Positions 10,296 to 20,377 of a DNA stretch of 64,000 nt are shown in pieces (the first letter of the stretch is position 1; the number at the start of each line of letters is the position of its first letter). The notes below the pieces were generated by a model that saw only the letters and a program-made list of their open reading frames with translations, was not told the DNA's origin and made no database searches. The translations under genes and the position numbers were made by a program. The stretch comes from Macellibacteroides fermentans. Lineage in GTDB: Bacteria > Bacteroidota > Bacteroidia > Bacteroidales > Tannerellaceae. The DNA lies in the NCBI RefSeq assembly GCF_013409575.1, contig NZ_JACCCY010000004.1:124001-188000 (forward strand), read 5' to 3'.

Positions 10296-11510
10296 ATGTT
10301 AGATATTCAAGCTATCCGTTCGGATTTTCCTATTCTTTCCCGTAAGATATACGGAAAGGATCTGGTTTATCTTGACAACGGAGCCACAACCCAGAAACCT
10401 CGTTGCGTTGTGGAAAAGATCGAAGAGGGTTATTACAATGTAAATGCCAATATACACCGTGGGGTGCACTTCCTGAGTCAGGCTGCCACCGAGGCACACG
10501 AGGAGGCTCGAAAAACAATCCAGCAATTTCTCAATGCCCGCCATGCCCACGAGATTATACTTACACGGGGTACCACCGAATCCATCAACCTGATTGCATC
10601 CTCCTTTACCGATGCATGCATGAATGAGGGCGACGAAGTGATTCTGTCGGTCATGGAACACCATTCCAACATCGTTCCCTGGCAGATACAGGCTGCCAAA
10701 AAAGGAATCACCCTCAAGGTGATACCTATCAACGAGCAGGGCGAATTGTGTATGGATACCTACCGGAGTCTGTTCTCAGAACGAACCCGACTGGTTTCCG
10801 TAATGCATGTATCCAATGTATTGGGTACGGTAAACCCAGTTAAGGAGATGATTGATATCGCTCACCAGCACGATGTACCGGTACTGATAGACGGAGCACA
10901 GTCGGTTCCGCACATCAAGGTAGATGTGCAGGATCTGGATGCCGAGTTCTATGTATTTTCGGCTCATAAGATATACGGACCAACGGGAATAGGTGTGCTT
11001 TACGGCAAAGAAGAGTGGTTGGACAAACTTCCTCCCTATCAGGGAGGAGGCGAGATGATCGCCACGGTTTCCTTCGAGAAGACAACCTTCAACGAACTTC
11101 CTTTTAAGTTCGAGGCCGGTACACCCGACTATATCGGAAGTACCGCCCTGGCTGAGGCGTTACGCTATGTAAATGCTATCGGACTTGACAACATTGCCGC
11201 CTACGAAGACGAGCTGTTGCGCTATGCAACCGAAAGGTTGTCGGCTATCGAGGGATTGCGCATCTACGGCACCTCTTCCCATAAGAGCAGTGTAATCTCT
11301 TTCCTTGTAGGAAACATACACCATTACGATATGGGGATGCTGCTGGACAGACTGGGAATTGCGGTCCGCACCGGTCACCATTGCGCTCAACCCCTTATGC
11401 AGCATCTGGGCATAGAAGGAACGGTACGTGCATCCTTTGCGTTTTACAACACGAAAGAGGAAATTGATGCGTTGGCTGCTGGTATTGTACGGGTAGCCGG
11501 TATGTTTTAA
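10296..11510 (+). CDS. sufS: Cysteine desulfurase SufS
   Basis: This 404-residue PLP enzyme mobilises sulfur from cysteine as a persulfide for the SUF pathway. The PLP-binding lysine is K225 in FSAHKIYGPTGIG. The persulfide-forming cysteine is C363 in RTGHHCAQPLM, which is the group II (SufS) context. It lies 2.1 kb downstream of sufBCD, separated from it by the opposite-strand GH13 gene. It is followed by rnhB after 15 bp, and the partner sufE lies just beyond on the opposite strand. Confidence 0.97.
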   Translation: MLDIQAIRSDFPILSRKIYGKDLVYLDNGATTQKPRCVVEKIEEGYYNVNANIHRGVHFLSQAATEAHEEARKTIQQFLNARHAHEIILTRGTTESINLIASSFTDACMNEGDEVILSVMEHHSNIVPWQIQAAKKGITLKVIPINEQGELCMDTYRSLFSERTRLVSVMHVSNVLGTVNPVKEMIDIAHQHDVPVLIDGAQSVPHIKVDVQDLDAEFYVFSAHKIYGPTGIGVLYGKEEWLDKLPPYQGGGEMIATVSFEKTTFNELPFKFEAGTPDYIGSTALAEALRYVNAIGLDNIAAYEDELLRYATERLSAIEGLRIYGTSSHKSSVISFLVGNIHHYDMGMLLDRLGIAVRTGHHCAQPLMQHLGIEGTVRASFAFYNTKEEIDALAAGIVRVAGMF

Positions 11511-11525
11511 TAAAAGGAACGGTAC

Positions 11526-12125
11526 ATGTTGGAAGCCTACTATACGAAGGATGTTATCGAGGCCGGATGCGACGAGGCCGGCAGGGGATGTCTGGCCGGT
11601 CCGGTATTTGCTGCGGCTGTGATTCTTCCTCCCGATTTTAAGAGTGAACTGTTGAACGACTCCAAGCAGCTGAGTGAGAAAAACAGGTATGCCTTACGCC
11701 CGCTTATCGAACAGGAGGCCATCGCCTGGGGGATAGGGGTGGTTACAGCCCCCGAGATTGATGCTATCAATATTCTGAAAGCCTCTTTCCTTGCCATGCA
11801 CCGGGCCATCGAACAGCTCAAGGTACAACCCCAGGCACTTCTTATCGACGGCAACCGGTTCACTCCTTATAAAGAGATCCCCTTTACCTGCATGGTAAAG
11901 GGAGACGGCCGCTTTCTGTCCATCGCCGCCGCATCCATTCTGGCGAAGACCTATCGCGACGACTATATGCTGCAGTTGGCGGAAGAGTACCCGTCTTACG
12001 GCTGGCAACAAAATAAGGGTTATCCAACGCGTGCCCACCGCGAAGCGATCAGCAAGCATGGGATAACCCCTTATCACAGAAAAACGTTTACGTTATTGCC
12101 TTCGCAACTTACGCTGGATTTCTGA
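11526..12125 (+). CDS. rnhB: Ribonuclease HII
   Basis: RNase HII removes ribonucleotides misincorporated into DNA and RNA primers. The protein is 199 residues, normal for the family. The active-site motif [13 protein letters not shown] contains the acidic pair D16/E17; [10 protein letters not shown] and the later acidic position in LLIDGNRF are also present. It is probably co-transcribed with sufS (15-bp gap). Its stop codon directly abuts the stop codon of convergent sufE, with no room for a terminator between them. Confidence 0.97.
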   Translation: MLEAYYTKDVIEAGCDEAGRGCLAGPVFAAAVILPPDFKSELLNDSKQLSEKNRYALRPLIEQEAIAWGIGVVTAPEIDAINILKASFLAMHRAIEQLKVQPQALLIDGNRFTPYKEIPFTCMVKGDGRFLSIAAASILAKTYRDDYMLQLAEEYPSYGWQQNKGYPTRAHREAISKHGITPYHRKTFTLLPSQLTLDF

Positions 12126-12551
12126 TCAGGCCTCTTCCCTGGATTTAAATGCCATGGCGTACAGACGCATCTGCTTCAACATGGCAACCAGTCCGTTTGA
12201 ACGGGTGGGAGATAAGTGCTCTTTCAATCCGATCTTATCAACAAAATAAAGATCGGCATTCAATATTTCATCGGGCGTATGACTCGAAATAATCTTTATC
12301 AGCAGGGATACAATTCCCTTAACAATCACAGCATCGCTTTCGCCCTGGAAATGGATCAACCCATCTGAATAATCGGCTTGCAGCCATACACGGCTCTGGC
12401 ACCCTTCGATCAGGTTGCTTTCCGTTTTGTATTTGTCGTCCAGCGGAGCCAATGAATTTCCCAATTCAATAAGCAAGGCATATTTGTCCATCCAGTCGTC
12501 GAAGGCCGAAAACTCTTCAATAATCTCGTCCTGAATCTCGTTAATCGTCAT
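12126..12551 (-). CDS. sufE: Sulfur acceptor protein SufE
   Basis: SufE accepts persulfide sulfur from SufS and passes it to the SufBCD scaffold. The protein is 141 residues. The acceptor cysteine is C51 within NLIEGCQSRVWL, the family motif. It is the last gene of a tightly packed minus-strand run that begins with gyrB (14 bp after the M28 peptidase gene). It is convergent with sufS-rnhB, so SufS and SufE are neighbours on opposite strands rather than in one operon. Confidence 0.95.
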   Translation of the reverse strand: MTINEIQDEIIEEFSAFDDWMDKYALLIELGNSLAPLDDKYKTESNLIEGCQSRVWLQADYSDGLIHFQGESDAVIVKGIVSLLIKIISSHTPDEILNADLYFVDKIGLKEHLSPTRSNGLVAMLKQMRLYAMAFKSREEA

Positions 12552-12565
12552 CTTTTTATATCCAT

Positions 12566-13552
12566 TTATTGATTATATACCACTTGAAGAACCGTTTGTC
12601 CCACTGCTTTCAGTGTTTCACGGTCTATATTATCCATTGTATCGTTTTGTGTGTGCCAGTGGGGACCGAAACCATTGTCCGACTCGGGATCGGTATAAAT
12701 GATGTCGATGCAGGGAATGTTGCGTCCCAGAATCACATACTGATGGTCGTCTGTAATGGCACCACCTTCCGCATTGATAAAAAACTTACCGTATCCTAAA
12801 TCCCGTGCGGTACTCCAAACCAGTTCCACAATCTGCGGAGCATAACGCATGGATGTCGCCTCCTTGAAGAAGGAGGCATTCTTTGCACCAACCATGTCGA
12901 GCAATATACCGAAGTCGGCTTTATACCCTTTCACATGCGGATTCTTTGCCCAGAACTGAGCACCCAGGCACCAGGTGTTTTCTTTATATTCCTTTACAAA
13001 TTCGGGAGTCCCGTAATCTTCCGCATCAAAGAAGATGATGTCTATACCTATGGCCGGCGACTTAATCGAAAACTGACGGGCCATTTCCAGCAGTACACCT
13101 ACACCGCTCGCACCATCGTCGGCACCATCTATCGGCTTCTTATGGTTGGCAGGATCCTTGTCATGGTCGGCATACGGACGGCTGTCCCAATGGGCAAACA
13201 GCAACACCCGTTTACTGTTCTCCGGATTGTAAGAGCCGATAATGTTTTTAGCCTTCAGCTGCGTGCCGTTATAGGCAGTCAGCGTAGCCTCCTGTTCGTA
13301 CACCTGTGCCCCGAAACGTTTCAGTTCGCTGGTCAGGTAGTTTCCACAAGCCACATGCGCTTCCGAGTTGGGAACACGCGGACCGAATTTAACCTGATTC
13401 TCAACAAACACCCAGGCACTGTCGGCATCAAAAGCCGGTACGTTCTGCTGTTTAACCGGTTGCGATTCCACTTTTGCTGAAGAGGAAGAAGGAGTCTGAC
13501 TGCAGGATATCATGGCAGCGGCAAATAAGATATATAGCATTTTTGTAAACAT
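12566..13552 (-). CDS. M28 family zinc aminopeptidase / glutaminyl-cyclase-like lipoprotein
   Basis: This 328-residue exported protein begins with a lipoprotein signal (MFTKMLYILFAAAMISC), so it is probably anchored in the envelope. M28 metal-ligand motifs are visible in order: FAHWDSRPY, DGADDGASGVGVLLEMAR, FFDAEDYG and the late ITDDHQYVILG. M28 proteins of Bacteroidales include aminopeptidases and glutaminyl cyclases with the same zinc fold, and sequence alone does not separate them; the wide spacing and the LGAQFWAKNPH segment resemble glutaminyl-cyclase-like members. It lies 3 bp after the upstream dipeptidase fusion gene and 14 bp before sufE, so peptide processing with that enzyme is plausible. 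Confidence 0.87.
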   Translation of the reverse strand: MFTKMLYILFAAAMISCSQTPSSSSAKVESQPVKQQNVPAFDADSAWVFVENQVKFGPRVPNSEAHVACGNYLTSELKRFGAQVYEQEATLTAYNGTQLKAKNIIGSYNPENSKRVLLFAHWDSRPYADHDKDPANHKKPIDGADDGASGVGVLLEMARQFSIKSPAIGIDIIFFDAEDYGTPEFVKEYKENTWCLGAQFWAKNPHVKGYKADFGILLDMVGAKNASFFKEATSMRYAPQIVELVWSTARDLGYGKFFINAEGGAITDDHQYVILGRNIPCIDIIYTDPESDNGFGPHWHTQNDTMDNIDRETLKAVGQTVLQVVYNQ

Positions 13553-13555
13553 AAT

Positions 13556-15352
13556 TCAATTATTTGAAAGTTGATCCACACCGGCAGCCTGTTGCACCGC
13601 GTTCATCACACGCAACAAGTTACCACCCCATATCTTTTCAATCTCCGGTTCCGTATATCCCAGTCCCAGAAGTTTAACTGTAATCTGAATCAGTTCGTTG
13701 GAAGAACGGCAACCCAACAGTTCACCCCCTCCGTCAAAATCGGAACCGATACCCACATAGTCTACACCCACCAGGTCGGCCACATACCGGATGTGCTCCA
13801 GCGCATCGTCGATGCTTGCTTTTGCCGGTTCAGGATTGATAAATTCGTTGTAAAGGCAAATCTGCACCACACCCGCTTTGGCGGCAATGGCACGTATCTG
13901 ATCGTCGGTCAGGTTTCTCGGATGATCACATAAAGCACGCACCGAAGAGTGCGAAGCGATAACCGGAACCGAACTCTCCTTCATCACATCGTAAAACGTA
14001 GCTTCCGAAGCATGAGACACATCCACCATGATTCCCAAACGGTTCATCTCCTTAACCGCCTCTTTCCCAAGAGGACTCAACCCGTTCCACTCCGGTTCAC
14101 CCACAGCCGAATCACACAGATCGTTGCTGCCGTTGTGACAAAGCGTAATGTAGGTAACCCCTTCCTCTTTGAAACGTTCCAGATTCCTGAGATCCTTTCC
14201 CATGGCATAACCGTTTTCCACAGCGATAAAGAAAGCCTTCTTTCCCTCCTTCTTCAGTTGGATGAAGTCGGCAGTATTAGTGGCAACACCCACCCGCTGT
14301 TCCTGAAGCGCCACCTGCTCCCGTATCTGGCGGAAACGCCTGAAAGCGAAGTTGGATGCCTCCTGCAGCGACTGGTCATCCCGCTCACCCTGAGCCTGGT
14401 AAGCCACCAGAAATGCAGCATCGATATGCCCCATCTCCATCAACGGAAGGTTAACCTTACCGGGGCCTTGCTGACCAATATCAAAGTCCTCGTCAAAAAA
14501 CTGCGGAGTATCGCAATGCGAATCGATGGAAAGAATCGTGCGGTGTATCGATTTGGCCAGGTTATAAAGCGTAGCCTCCTCTATGTGGAAACGAAACAGT
14601 TCGCGCATCAGCTCATCACCTGCGGCAGCCATGGTTTCGGGATGCCACTGCACACTGATAAGCGGATAAAAAGGATAGGCCTCCATCCCCTCGTTGATAC
14701 CGTCGGACGCTGTGGCATTGGCTTTAAATCCAGGAGCCACCTCCTTTACGGCCTGGTGATGCAGCGAATTCACCTTAATCTTATCCTGGTTGTCCGTCAG
14801 AATCCCCAACAGGGAGTTGGGTTCTACTGTAACGGTGTGCGAAGCGAAAGCCTTGTCGTGTTGCTGACTATGCTTGATAGTCTCCGTTGGATGTTGGGTC
14901 CGTATATCCTGATACATGGACCCTCCAAAAGCCATGTTGATAAGCTGATGCCCCCTGCAGATCCCGAAAACCGGCATACAGCGGTCGGCCGCCAGCTTCA
15001 ACAACATAAAATCGTAGGTATCCCTTACAGGATCACCCTCCTGAAGAGCCGGTATCGGTTCTTCCTCCCACATCAGCGGATTAATATCCCCACCGCCGGA
15101 AAGAAGCAGTCCGTCCAGTTGAGAAACAATGGCCGACAATGCATCCAAGTTGGTGGTAACCGGAATAAGTACCGGAGCACCTCCGGCATCGGCAACCGAC
15201 TGAATGTATGTATTATTGATACAGGAAAGCCCCTCCTTCTGATTAGCCGAAACCCCGATCAGCGGCCGTACGTTCTCTCCCCGGGGAGATAGGCCCGCCT
15301 CCACTGCCCGGTGCAGTTCGTTAATTGTTAGCAGAAGCGCTTCCCTGTCCAT
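13556..15352 (-). CDS. Fusion of class I glutamine amidotransferase (PuuD-like) and M19 membrane dipeptidase
   Basis: This 598-residue protein joins two complete hydrolases. Residues about 20-255 form a gamma-glutamyl-GABA hydrolase-like (peptidase C26) domain with the nucleophile cysteine in FGICRGHQLIN and the triad histidine/glutamate in SVQWHPE. Residues from about 274 form a renal-dipeptidase (M19) domain with SIDSHCDTPQF, VDVSHASEATF, VIASHSSVRAL and VGIGSDFDGG metal-site motifs. No signal peptide is evident, so it is probably cytosolic. An enzyme that removes gamma-glutamyl groups and then splits the dipeptide could recycle glutathione-like or gamma-glutamyl peptides; that is inference. 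It starts 6 bp after the gyrB stop. Confidence 0.9.
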   Translation of the reverse strand: MDREALLLTINELHRAVEAGLSPRGENVRPLIGVSANQKEGLSCINNTYIQSVADAGGAPVLIPVTTNLDALSAIVSQLDGLLLSGGGDINPLMWEEEPIPALQEGDPVRDTYDFMLLKLAADRCMPVFGICRGHQLINMAFGGSMYQDIRTQHPTETIKHSQQHDKAFASHTVTVEPNSLLGILTDNQDKIKVNSLHHQAVKEVAPGFKANATASDGINEGMEAYPFYPLISVQWHPETMAAAGDELMRELFRFHIEEATLYNLAKSIHRTILSIDSHCDTPQFFDEDFDIGQQGPGKVNLPLMEMGHIDAAFLVAYQAQGERDDQSLQEASNFAFRRFRQIREQVALQEQRVGVATNTADFIQLKKEGKKAFFIAVENGYAMGKDLRNLERFKEEGVTYITLCHNGSNDLCDSAVGEPEWNGLSPLGKEAVKEMNRLGIMVDVSHASEATFYDVMKESSVPVIASHSSVRALCDHPRNLTDDQIRAIAAKAGVVQICLYNEFINPEPAKASIDDALEHIRYVADLVGVDYVGIGSDFDGGGELLGCRSSNELIQITVKLLGLGYTEPEIEKIWGGNLLRVMNAVQQAAGVDQLSNN

Positions 15353-15358
15353 AGTCTT

Positions 15359-17329
<1,971 letters not shown>

Positions 17330-17470
17330 TTAATTCTGTTAGTATCTTTCTTCTATCAAAAAACTAACAAATGTAGTGATAATAATTGACTTGGCATAAG
17401 GCGGAGATGTGAAAAATAGTGTAAAATGGGTAAGCTTCCGAAATGCAGGGGAGGGTGGGGTATAGATACG

Positions 17471-17498
17471 AAAAAAGCCGGATCAATTTGATCCAGCT
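17471..17498 (-). terminator. Rho-independent terminator after tRNA-Glu
   Basis: On the minus strand a stem GCTGGATCAA / TTGATCCGGC with a very short loop is followed by a run of T. It lies immediately downstream of the tRNA-Glu at 17510-17581 and upstream of gyrB. Confidence 0.75.
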
Positions 17499-17509
17499 TA
17501 TGCTTTCGG

Positions 17510-17581
17510 TAGCCCATAGGGGAATCGAACCCCTCTTTCAAGAATGAAAATCTTGCGTCCTAACCGATAGACGAATGGGCC
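17510..17581 (-). tRNA. tRNA-Glu (anticodon TTC), copy 1
   Basis: On the minus strand the 72-nt sequence folds as a cloverleaf: acceptor GGCCCAT pairing with ATGGGCT, anticodon loop ending in TTC, T-arm GGGGTTCGATTCCCC and discriminator A. CCA is not encoded. It is identical to the second copy at 17944-18015. Confidence 0.96.
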
Positions 17582-17641
17582 ATTCAGGTTTAAAACCGGA
17601 TACAATAATCCGGATTCTACTTTAAAAGCAGTAAACCTTTA

Positions 17642-17902
17642 TTATGCTATAGCAAGTTTGCTAACGTGCTTAGACAGTTTTGATTTCAAGTTGCCAGCCT
17701 TATTCTTGTGAATAACGTTCTTCTTGGCAAGCTTATCCAGCATTGAGCAAACTCTAGGATATAAAGCCTGTGCTTCAGCTTTGTCCAATGTGTTGCGTAA
17801 AGCCTTCACAGCATTTCTTGCAGTTTTTGCATAATATCTGTTGTGCAAACGCTTTTTATCGGTCTGTCTGATTCTCTTGATTGATGATTGATGATTTGCC
17901 AT
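17642..17902 (-). CDS. rpsT: 30S ribosomal protein S20
   Basis: This 86-residue basic, helical protein begins [18 protein letters not shown] and contains [16 protein letters not shown] and [16 protein letters not shown], all typical of S20, which binds 16S rRNA. It sits between two identical tRNA-Glu genes on the same strand, so the three may be processed from one transcript. Confidence 0.97.
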   Translation of the reverse strand: MANHQSSIKRIRQTDKKRLHNRYYAKTARNAVKALRNTLDKAEAQALYPRVCSMLDKLAKKNVIHKNKAGNLKSKLSKHVSKLAIA

Positions 17903-17943
17903 TTTTTAGCTATCCTCTTTAATTTTTTTAATCTTGTTTATTG

Positions 17944-18015
17944 TAGCCCATAGGGGAATCGAACCCCTCTTTCAAGAATGAAAATCTTGCGTCCTAACCG
18001 ATAGACGAATGGGCC
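17944..18015 (-). tRNA. tRNA-Glu (anticodon TTC), copy 2
   Basis: This is a second 72-nt copy identical to the one at 17510-17581, with the same acceptor stem, TTC anticodon and no encoded CCA. It is upstream of rpsT on the same strand. Confidence 0.96.
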
Positions 18016-18147
18016 ATCATGTCAAAGTGCTATTTTTCAAGCGCTTTGGGGAAGCGTTTCCCTGATTGCGAGTGCAAAGATAGATCATCTGTCCGAACTA
18101 CCAAAACATTTGAACAGAAATTTTAATATAAATGAACATTTTAACTT

Positions 18148-18543
18148 CTATTTAGAACCCATGTCCTGCAGGTTAATCTCCAGTGCTTTTACTGAAATGT
18201 TTATCTCCCAGATACATACGCATAAAGAAGCTGCCAAAAGCAGTAGTCCGATTCCGAATATATAAGCTGCCGCAATTTGCCACGACACATAGATAAGGAA
18301 CATGGCGAGCACACAAAACAGCAGACTAAGGAGTCCGAGTATCTGCATCGAGCGGGTAAGGTAGAGTCTTTTTTTAAGATTTGCAATCTGCGCCACTGCT
18401 TTCAGGTCCGGATGTTCCCTGTATTTGTCCTGCAAGGTACGCACCAGCTGGGCGTACGACAGAAACCGGTTGGTATAGGCAAGTAAAATAAGCGAAATGG
18501 CCGAAAACAGCAACGCCGGATCGGTAAGCGTAAGTTCAAACAT
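18148..18543 (-). CDS. DUF2721 family membrane protein
   Basis: This 131-residue protein has three hydrophobic segments: one near residues 8-25, then the pair SMQILGLLSLLFCVLAMFLI and AAAYIFGIGLLLLAASLCVC. A basic, helical stretch (KAVAQIANLKKRLYLTR) separates the first from the second. This arrangement is that of the DUF2721 family, whose function is unknown. It is divergent from recO across a 93-bp gap that contains a candidate promoter for recO. Confidence 0.75.
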   Translation of the reverse strand: MFELTLTDPALLFSAISLILLAYTNRFLSYAQLVRTLQDKYREHPDLKAVAQIANLKKRLYLTRSMQILGLLSLLFCVLAMFLIYVSWQIAAAYIFGIGLLLLAASLCVCIWEINISVKALEINLQDMGSK

Positions 18544-18608
18544 CTTCCTTCTTTTTTAATCGATTGCTATAATAACTGTTTTGGATGGGTTTTGGTTTAC
18601 AGTTTTTA

Positions 18609-18616
18609 TATCTTTG
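18609..18616 (+). promoter_or_regulatory. Candidate -7 promoter element upstream of recO
   Basis: TATCTTTG matches the Bacteroidetes TAnnTTTG element and lies 20 bp before the chosen recO start codon. TTTTGG sequences upstream could act as the -33 box, though the spacing is not ideal. Confidence 0.4.
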
Positions 18617-18636
18617 TGAACGAAAAGAGAAAAAGT

Positions 18637-19362
18637 ATGCTTTACAAGACCCGGGGAATCGTGCTTCATTCCATCCCCTACAACGACAAGTACTCCATTA
18701 TATATATGTACACGGAATCTTTTGGCCGCGTAGCATACCTGGTGTCCCGCACCCGTGGTAAGAAAAGCAACCTTTCCAGGGCACTGTTCATGCCCCTTTC
18801 AGTGTTGGAGATGGAGGTAGACCATAAACATAACCGCGACCTGCACCGGGTGCGCGAAACCAAGAGCTGCTTTCCCATCAACGAACTCTCGTCTCATCCG
18901 GTAAAGAATGTACTGGCCCTGTTCTTGTCGGAGGTCCTCTTCCGGGTCGTGAAGGAGACCGAGCCGGACGCTCGTCTCTTCGAGTTCCTGTATCAGTCGG
19001 TTCAACTGCTGGAGCTGTCAGACAAAGGGCTGGCCAACTTCCACCTGGTCTTTTTACTGCGCCTGCTGCATTACCTGGGGATATTCCCCAACTCGGAATC
19101 CATCGTCCAAAACAGCTACTTCGATATGCTTAACGGTGTATTTGTACCGGAGATACCTATGCACAAACATTACCTGGACAAGCCCGAAAGCGACGCATTC
19201 GCCACCCTGCTCCGCATGAGCTACGAAAACATGGCCTACTACCATTTCTCGCGCCACGATCGTACGCAGATTATCCAGCGCATCCTCGAATATTACCGGT
19301 TGCATCTGCCTGAATTTCCGGAAATTAAATCCCTGGCGGTGATGCACACGCTTTTCGATTAG
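18637..19362 (+). CDS. recO: DNA repair protein RecO
   Basis: RecO works with RecF and RecR to load RecA onto SSB-coated single-stranded gaps. I place the start at 18637 (MLYKTRGIVLHSIPYNDKYS, 241 residues), where the OB-fold N-terminus of RecO begins; an in-frame extension to 18592 would overlap the candidate promoter. The N-terminal OB fold includes YTESFGRVAYLVSRTRGKKS, and the rest is the helical domain. The Cys4 zinc motif of many RecO proteins is absent, as is common in Bacteroidetes. Confidence 0.93.
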   Translation: MLYKTRGIVLHSIPYNDKYSIIYMYTESFGRVAYLVSRTRGKKSNLSRALFMPLSVLEMEVDHKHNRDLHRVRETKSCFPINELSSHPVKNVLALFLSEVLFRVVKETEPDARLFEFLYQSVQLLELSDKGLANFHLVFLLRLLHYLGIFPNSESIVQNSYFDMLNGVFVPEIPMHKHYLDKPESDAFATLLRMSYENMAYYHFSRHDRTQIIQRILEYYRLHLPEFPEIKSLAVMHTLFD

Positions 19363-19427
19363 CAGAATAGTTCGCTAATGTTTGCCTGTTAAAGGAAAAG
19401 ATTATACTTTTGTACTCCAAATACAGC

Positions 19428-19499
19428 GGCTCTGTAGTTCAATGGATAGAACAAAAGTTTCCTAAACTTTAGATCCGGGTTCGATTCCCGGCGGAGCTA
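19428..19499 (+). tRNA. tRNA-Arg (anticodon CCT)
   Basis: The cloverleaf has acceptor GGCTCTG pairing with CGGAGCT (two G-U pairs), D stem GTTC/GAAC, anticodon stem AAAGT/ACTTT around loop TTCCTAA (anticodon CCT), T-arm CCGGGTTCGATTCCCGG and discriminator A. CCA is not encoded. It reads AGG codons. Confidence 0.94.
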
Positions 19500-19522
19500 C
19501 TCTTTTTGAATTTGCACTCCTT

Positions 19523-19571
19523 AAAACGTCTGAAAAAGAATCTGTACAGATTCTTTTTCAGACGTTTTTTG
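19523..19571. terminator. Strong bidirectional hairpin terminator
   Basis: A perfect inverted repeat of 22 bp per arm is centred on positions 19545-19546, starting AAAACGTCTG on the left and ending CAGACGTTTT on the right, and it is followed by T-rich sequence. It lies between tRNA-Arg and the convergent cobI gene and can terminate both. Confidence 0.88.
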
Positions 19572-19573
19572 TT

Positions 19574-20275
19574 TTAGGGCTTTATGATAAGCAACGAAAA
19601 GTAGGGAAAGCCACTCCCGGCAATCTCCTCCCGTTTATCCGAATAGTATTCCTTTGCCGTACCCACCTGTTCGAAATAATGATACTGATAACCGTCGTGC
19701 TCCTGTATAAAGGCAGGCAACATCCCGGCGCATTGCGATAATTTCATAATCACCACCGTTACACCGCTGGTAAGATACCCGTCCAGCTCCTCGGCGGTAA
19801 CCACCCCCGGCAGCACCACCAGTTTCTCTTCCTGTTTAACTACATGGATGCCGCCCAATGCCCCGGCCGCAATAAAGGCAGGCACACCGGCAACACGATG
19901 GGAAGTCAGTCCGGCATCCTTCAGCCTGTCTTGTATATAATGTATGGACGAATAGAATCCCGCATCCCCTTCGGCAACGATGGCAATCTTTTTTTGTCCG
20001 TCGTACAACTTCACCACCTCCTCGTATACCCCGTCATAGGCCTGATGGGCCAGACTGCGGTCCTTGCTCATGGGCAGGATGAAAGGGCATAAAGCCGACT
20101 CCGGGATGTCCAGTGCCCGGAGGATATCGGCGGCACGCGAAATCACCTCTCCCTGCCGGGTGCGGGTAGCCGGATAAAAGATTGAATGAGACTGCCGGAG
20201 GATATTCAGCGCCTTCAGCGTGATCAGTTCGGGGTCGCCCGGACCCAGTGAAACGAAATATACGGGAGTTTGCAT
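19574..20275 (-). CDS. cobI: Precorrin-2 / cobalt-factor II C20-methyltransferase
   Basis: This 233-residue SAM-dependent tetrapyrrole methylase catalyses C20 methylation (CobI/CbiL), the first peripheral methylation committed to corrins. The N-terminus has the family motif YFVSLGPGDPELITLKAL, and later VAEGDAGFYSS and the GVPAFIAAGALGG segment of the SAM pocket. It is detached from the main corrin operon about 36 kb away and is divergent from a BtuFCD-like importer, sharing a 102-bp intergenic region. The cobI versus cbiL name depends on the cobalt-early pathway, which the CbiK, CbiG and CbiD genes in the window suggest. Confidence 0.92.
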   Translation of the reverse strand: MQTPVYFVSLGPGDPELITLKALNILRQSHSIFYPATRTRQGEVISRAADILRALDIPESALCPFILPMSKDRSLAHQAYDGVYEEVVKLYDGQKKIAIVAEGDAGFYSSIHYIQDRLKDAGLTSHRVAGVPAFIAAGALGGIHVVKQEEKLVVLPGVVTAEELDGYLTSGVTVVIMKLSQCAGMLPAFIQEHDGYQYHYFEQVGTAKEYYSDKREEIAGSGFPYFSLLIIKP

Positions 20276-20344
20276 AAGCCGACTTACTTCTTGTTTAGGG
20301 ACGCAAAATTGGATAAAATGCGCCAGACAAACAAGTATAATATT

Positions 20345-20352
20345 TATCTTTG
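20345..20352 (+). promoter_or_regulatory. Candidate -7 promoter element upstream of the BtuF-like gene
   Basis: TATCTTTG matches TAnnTTTG and lies 25 bp before the start codon of the substrate-binding protein gene. I see no cobalamin riboswitch in the 102-bp spacer. Confidence 0.4.
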
Positions 20353-20377
20353 TCCGTAAATAACAAATTATATCTTT

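Noticed and set aside
13949-15292. A 447-codon open frame on the + strand, antisense to the amidotransferase-dipeptidase gene
   Set aside because: The minus-strand protein has complete catalytic motifs for two families; the antisense translation has no recognisable domain and reflects codon composition of the real gene.
17510-18015. Attachment-site duplication left by an integrated element at tRNA-Glu
   Set aside because: The region between the copies holds only rpsT, the copies are full tRNA genes, and no integrase is nearby.
20276-20377. Search for a cobalamin riboswitch between cobI and the BtuF-like gene
   Set aside because: The 102-bp spacer is too short and has no conserved B12-box; only a possible -7 element is seen.
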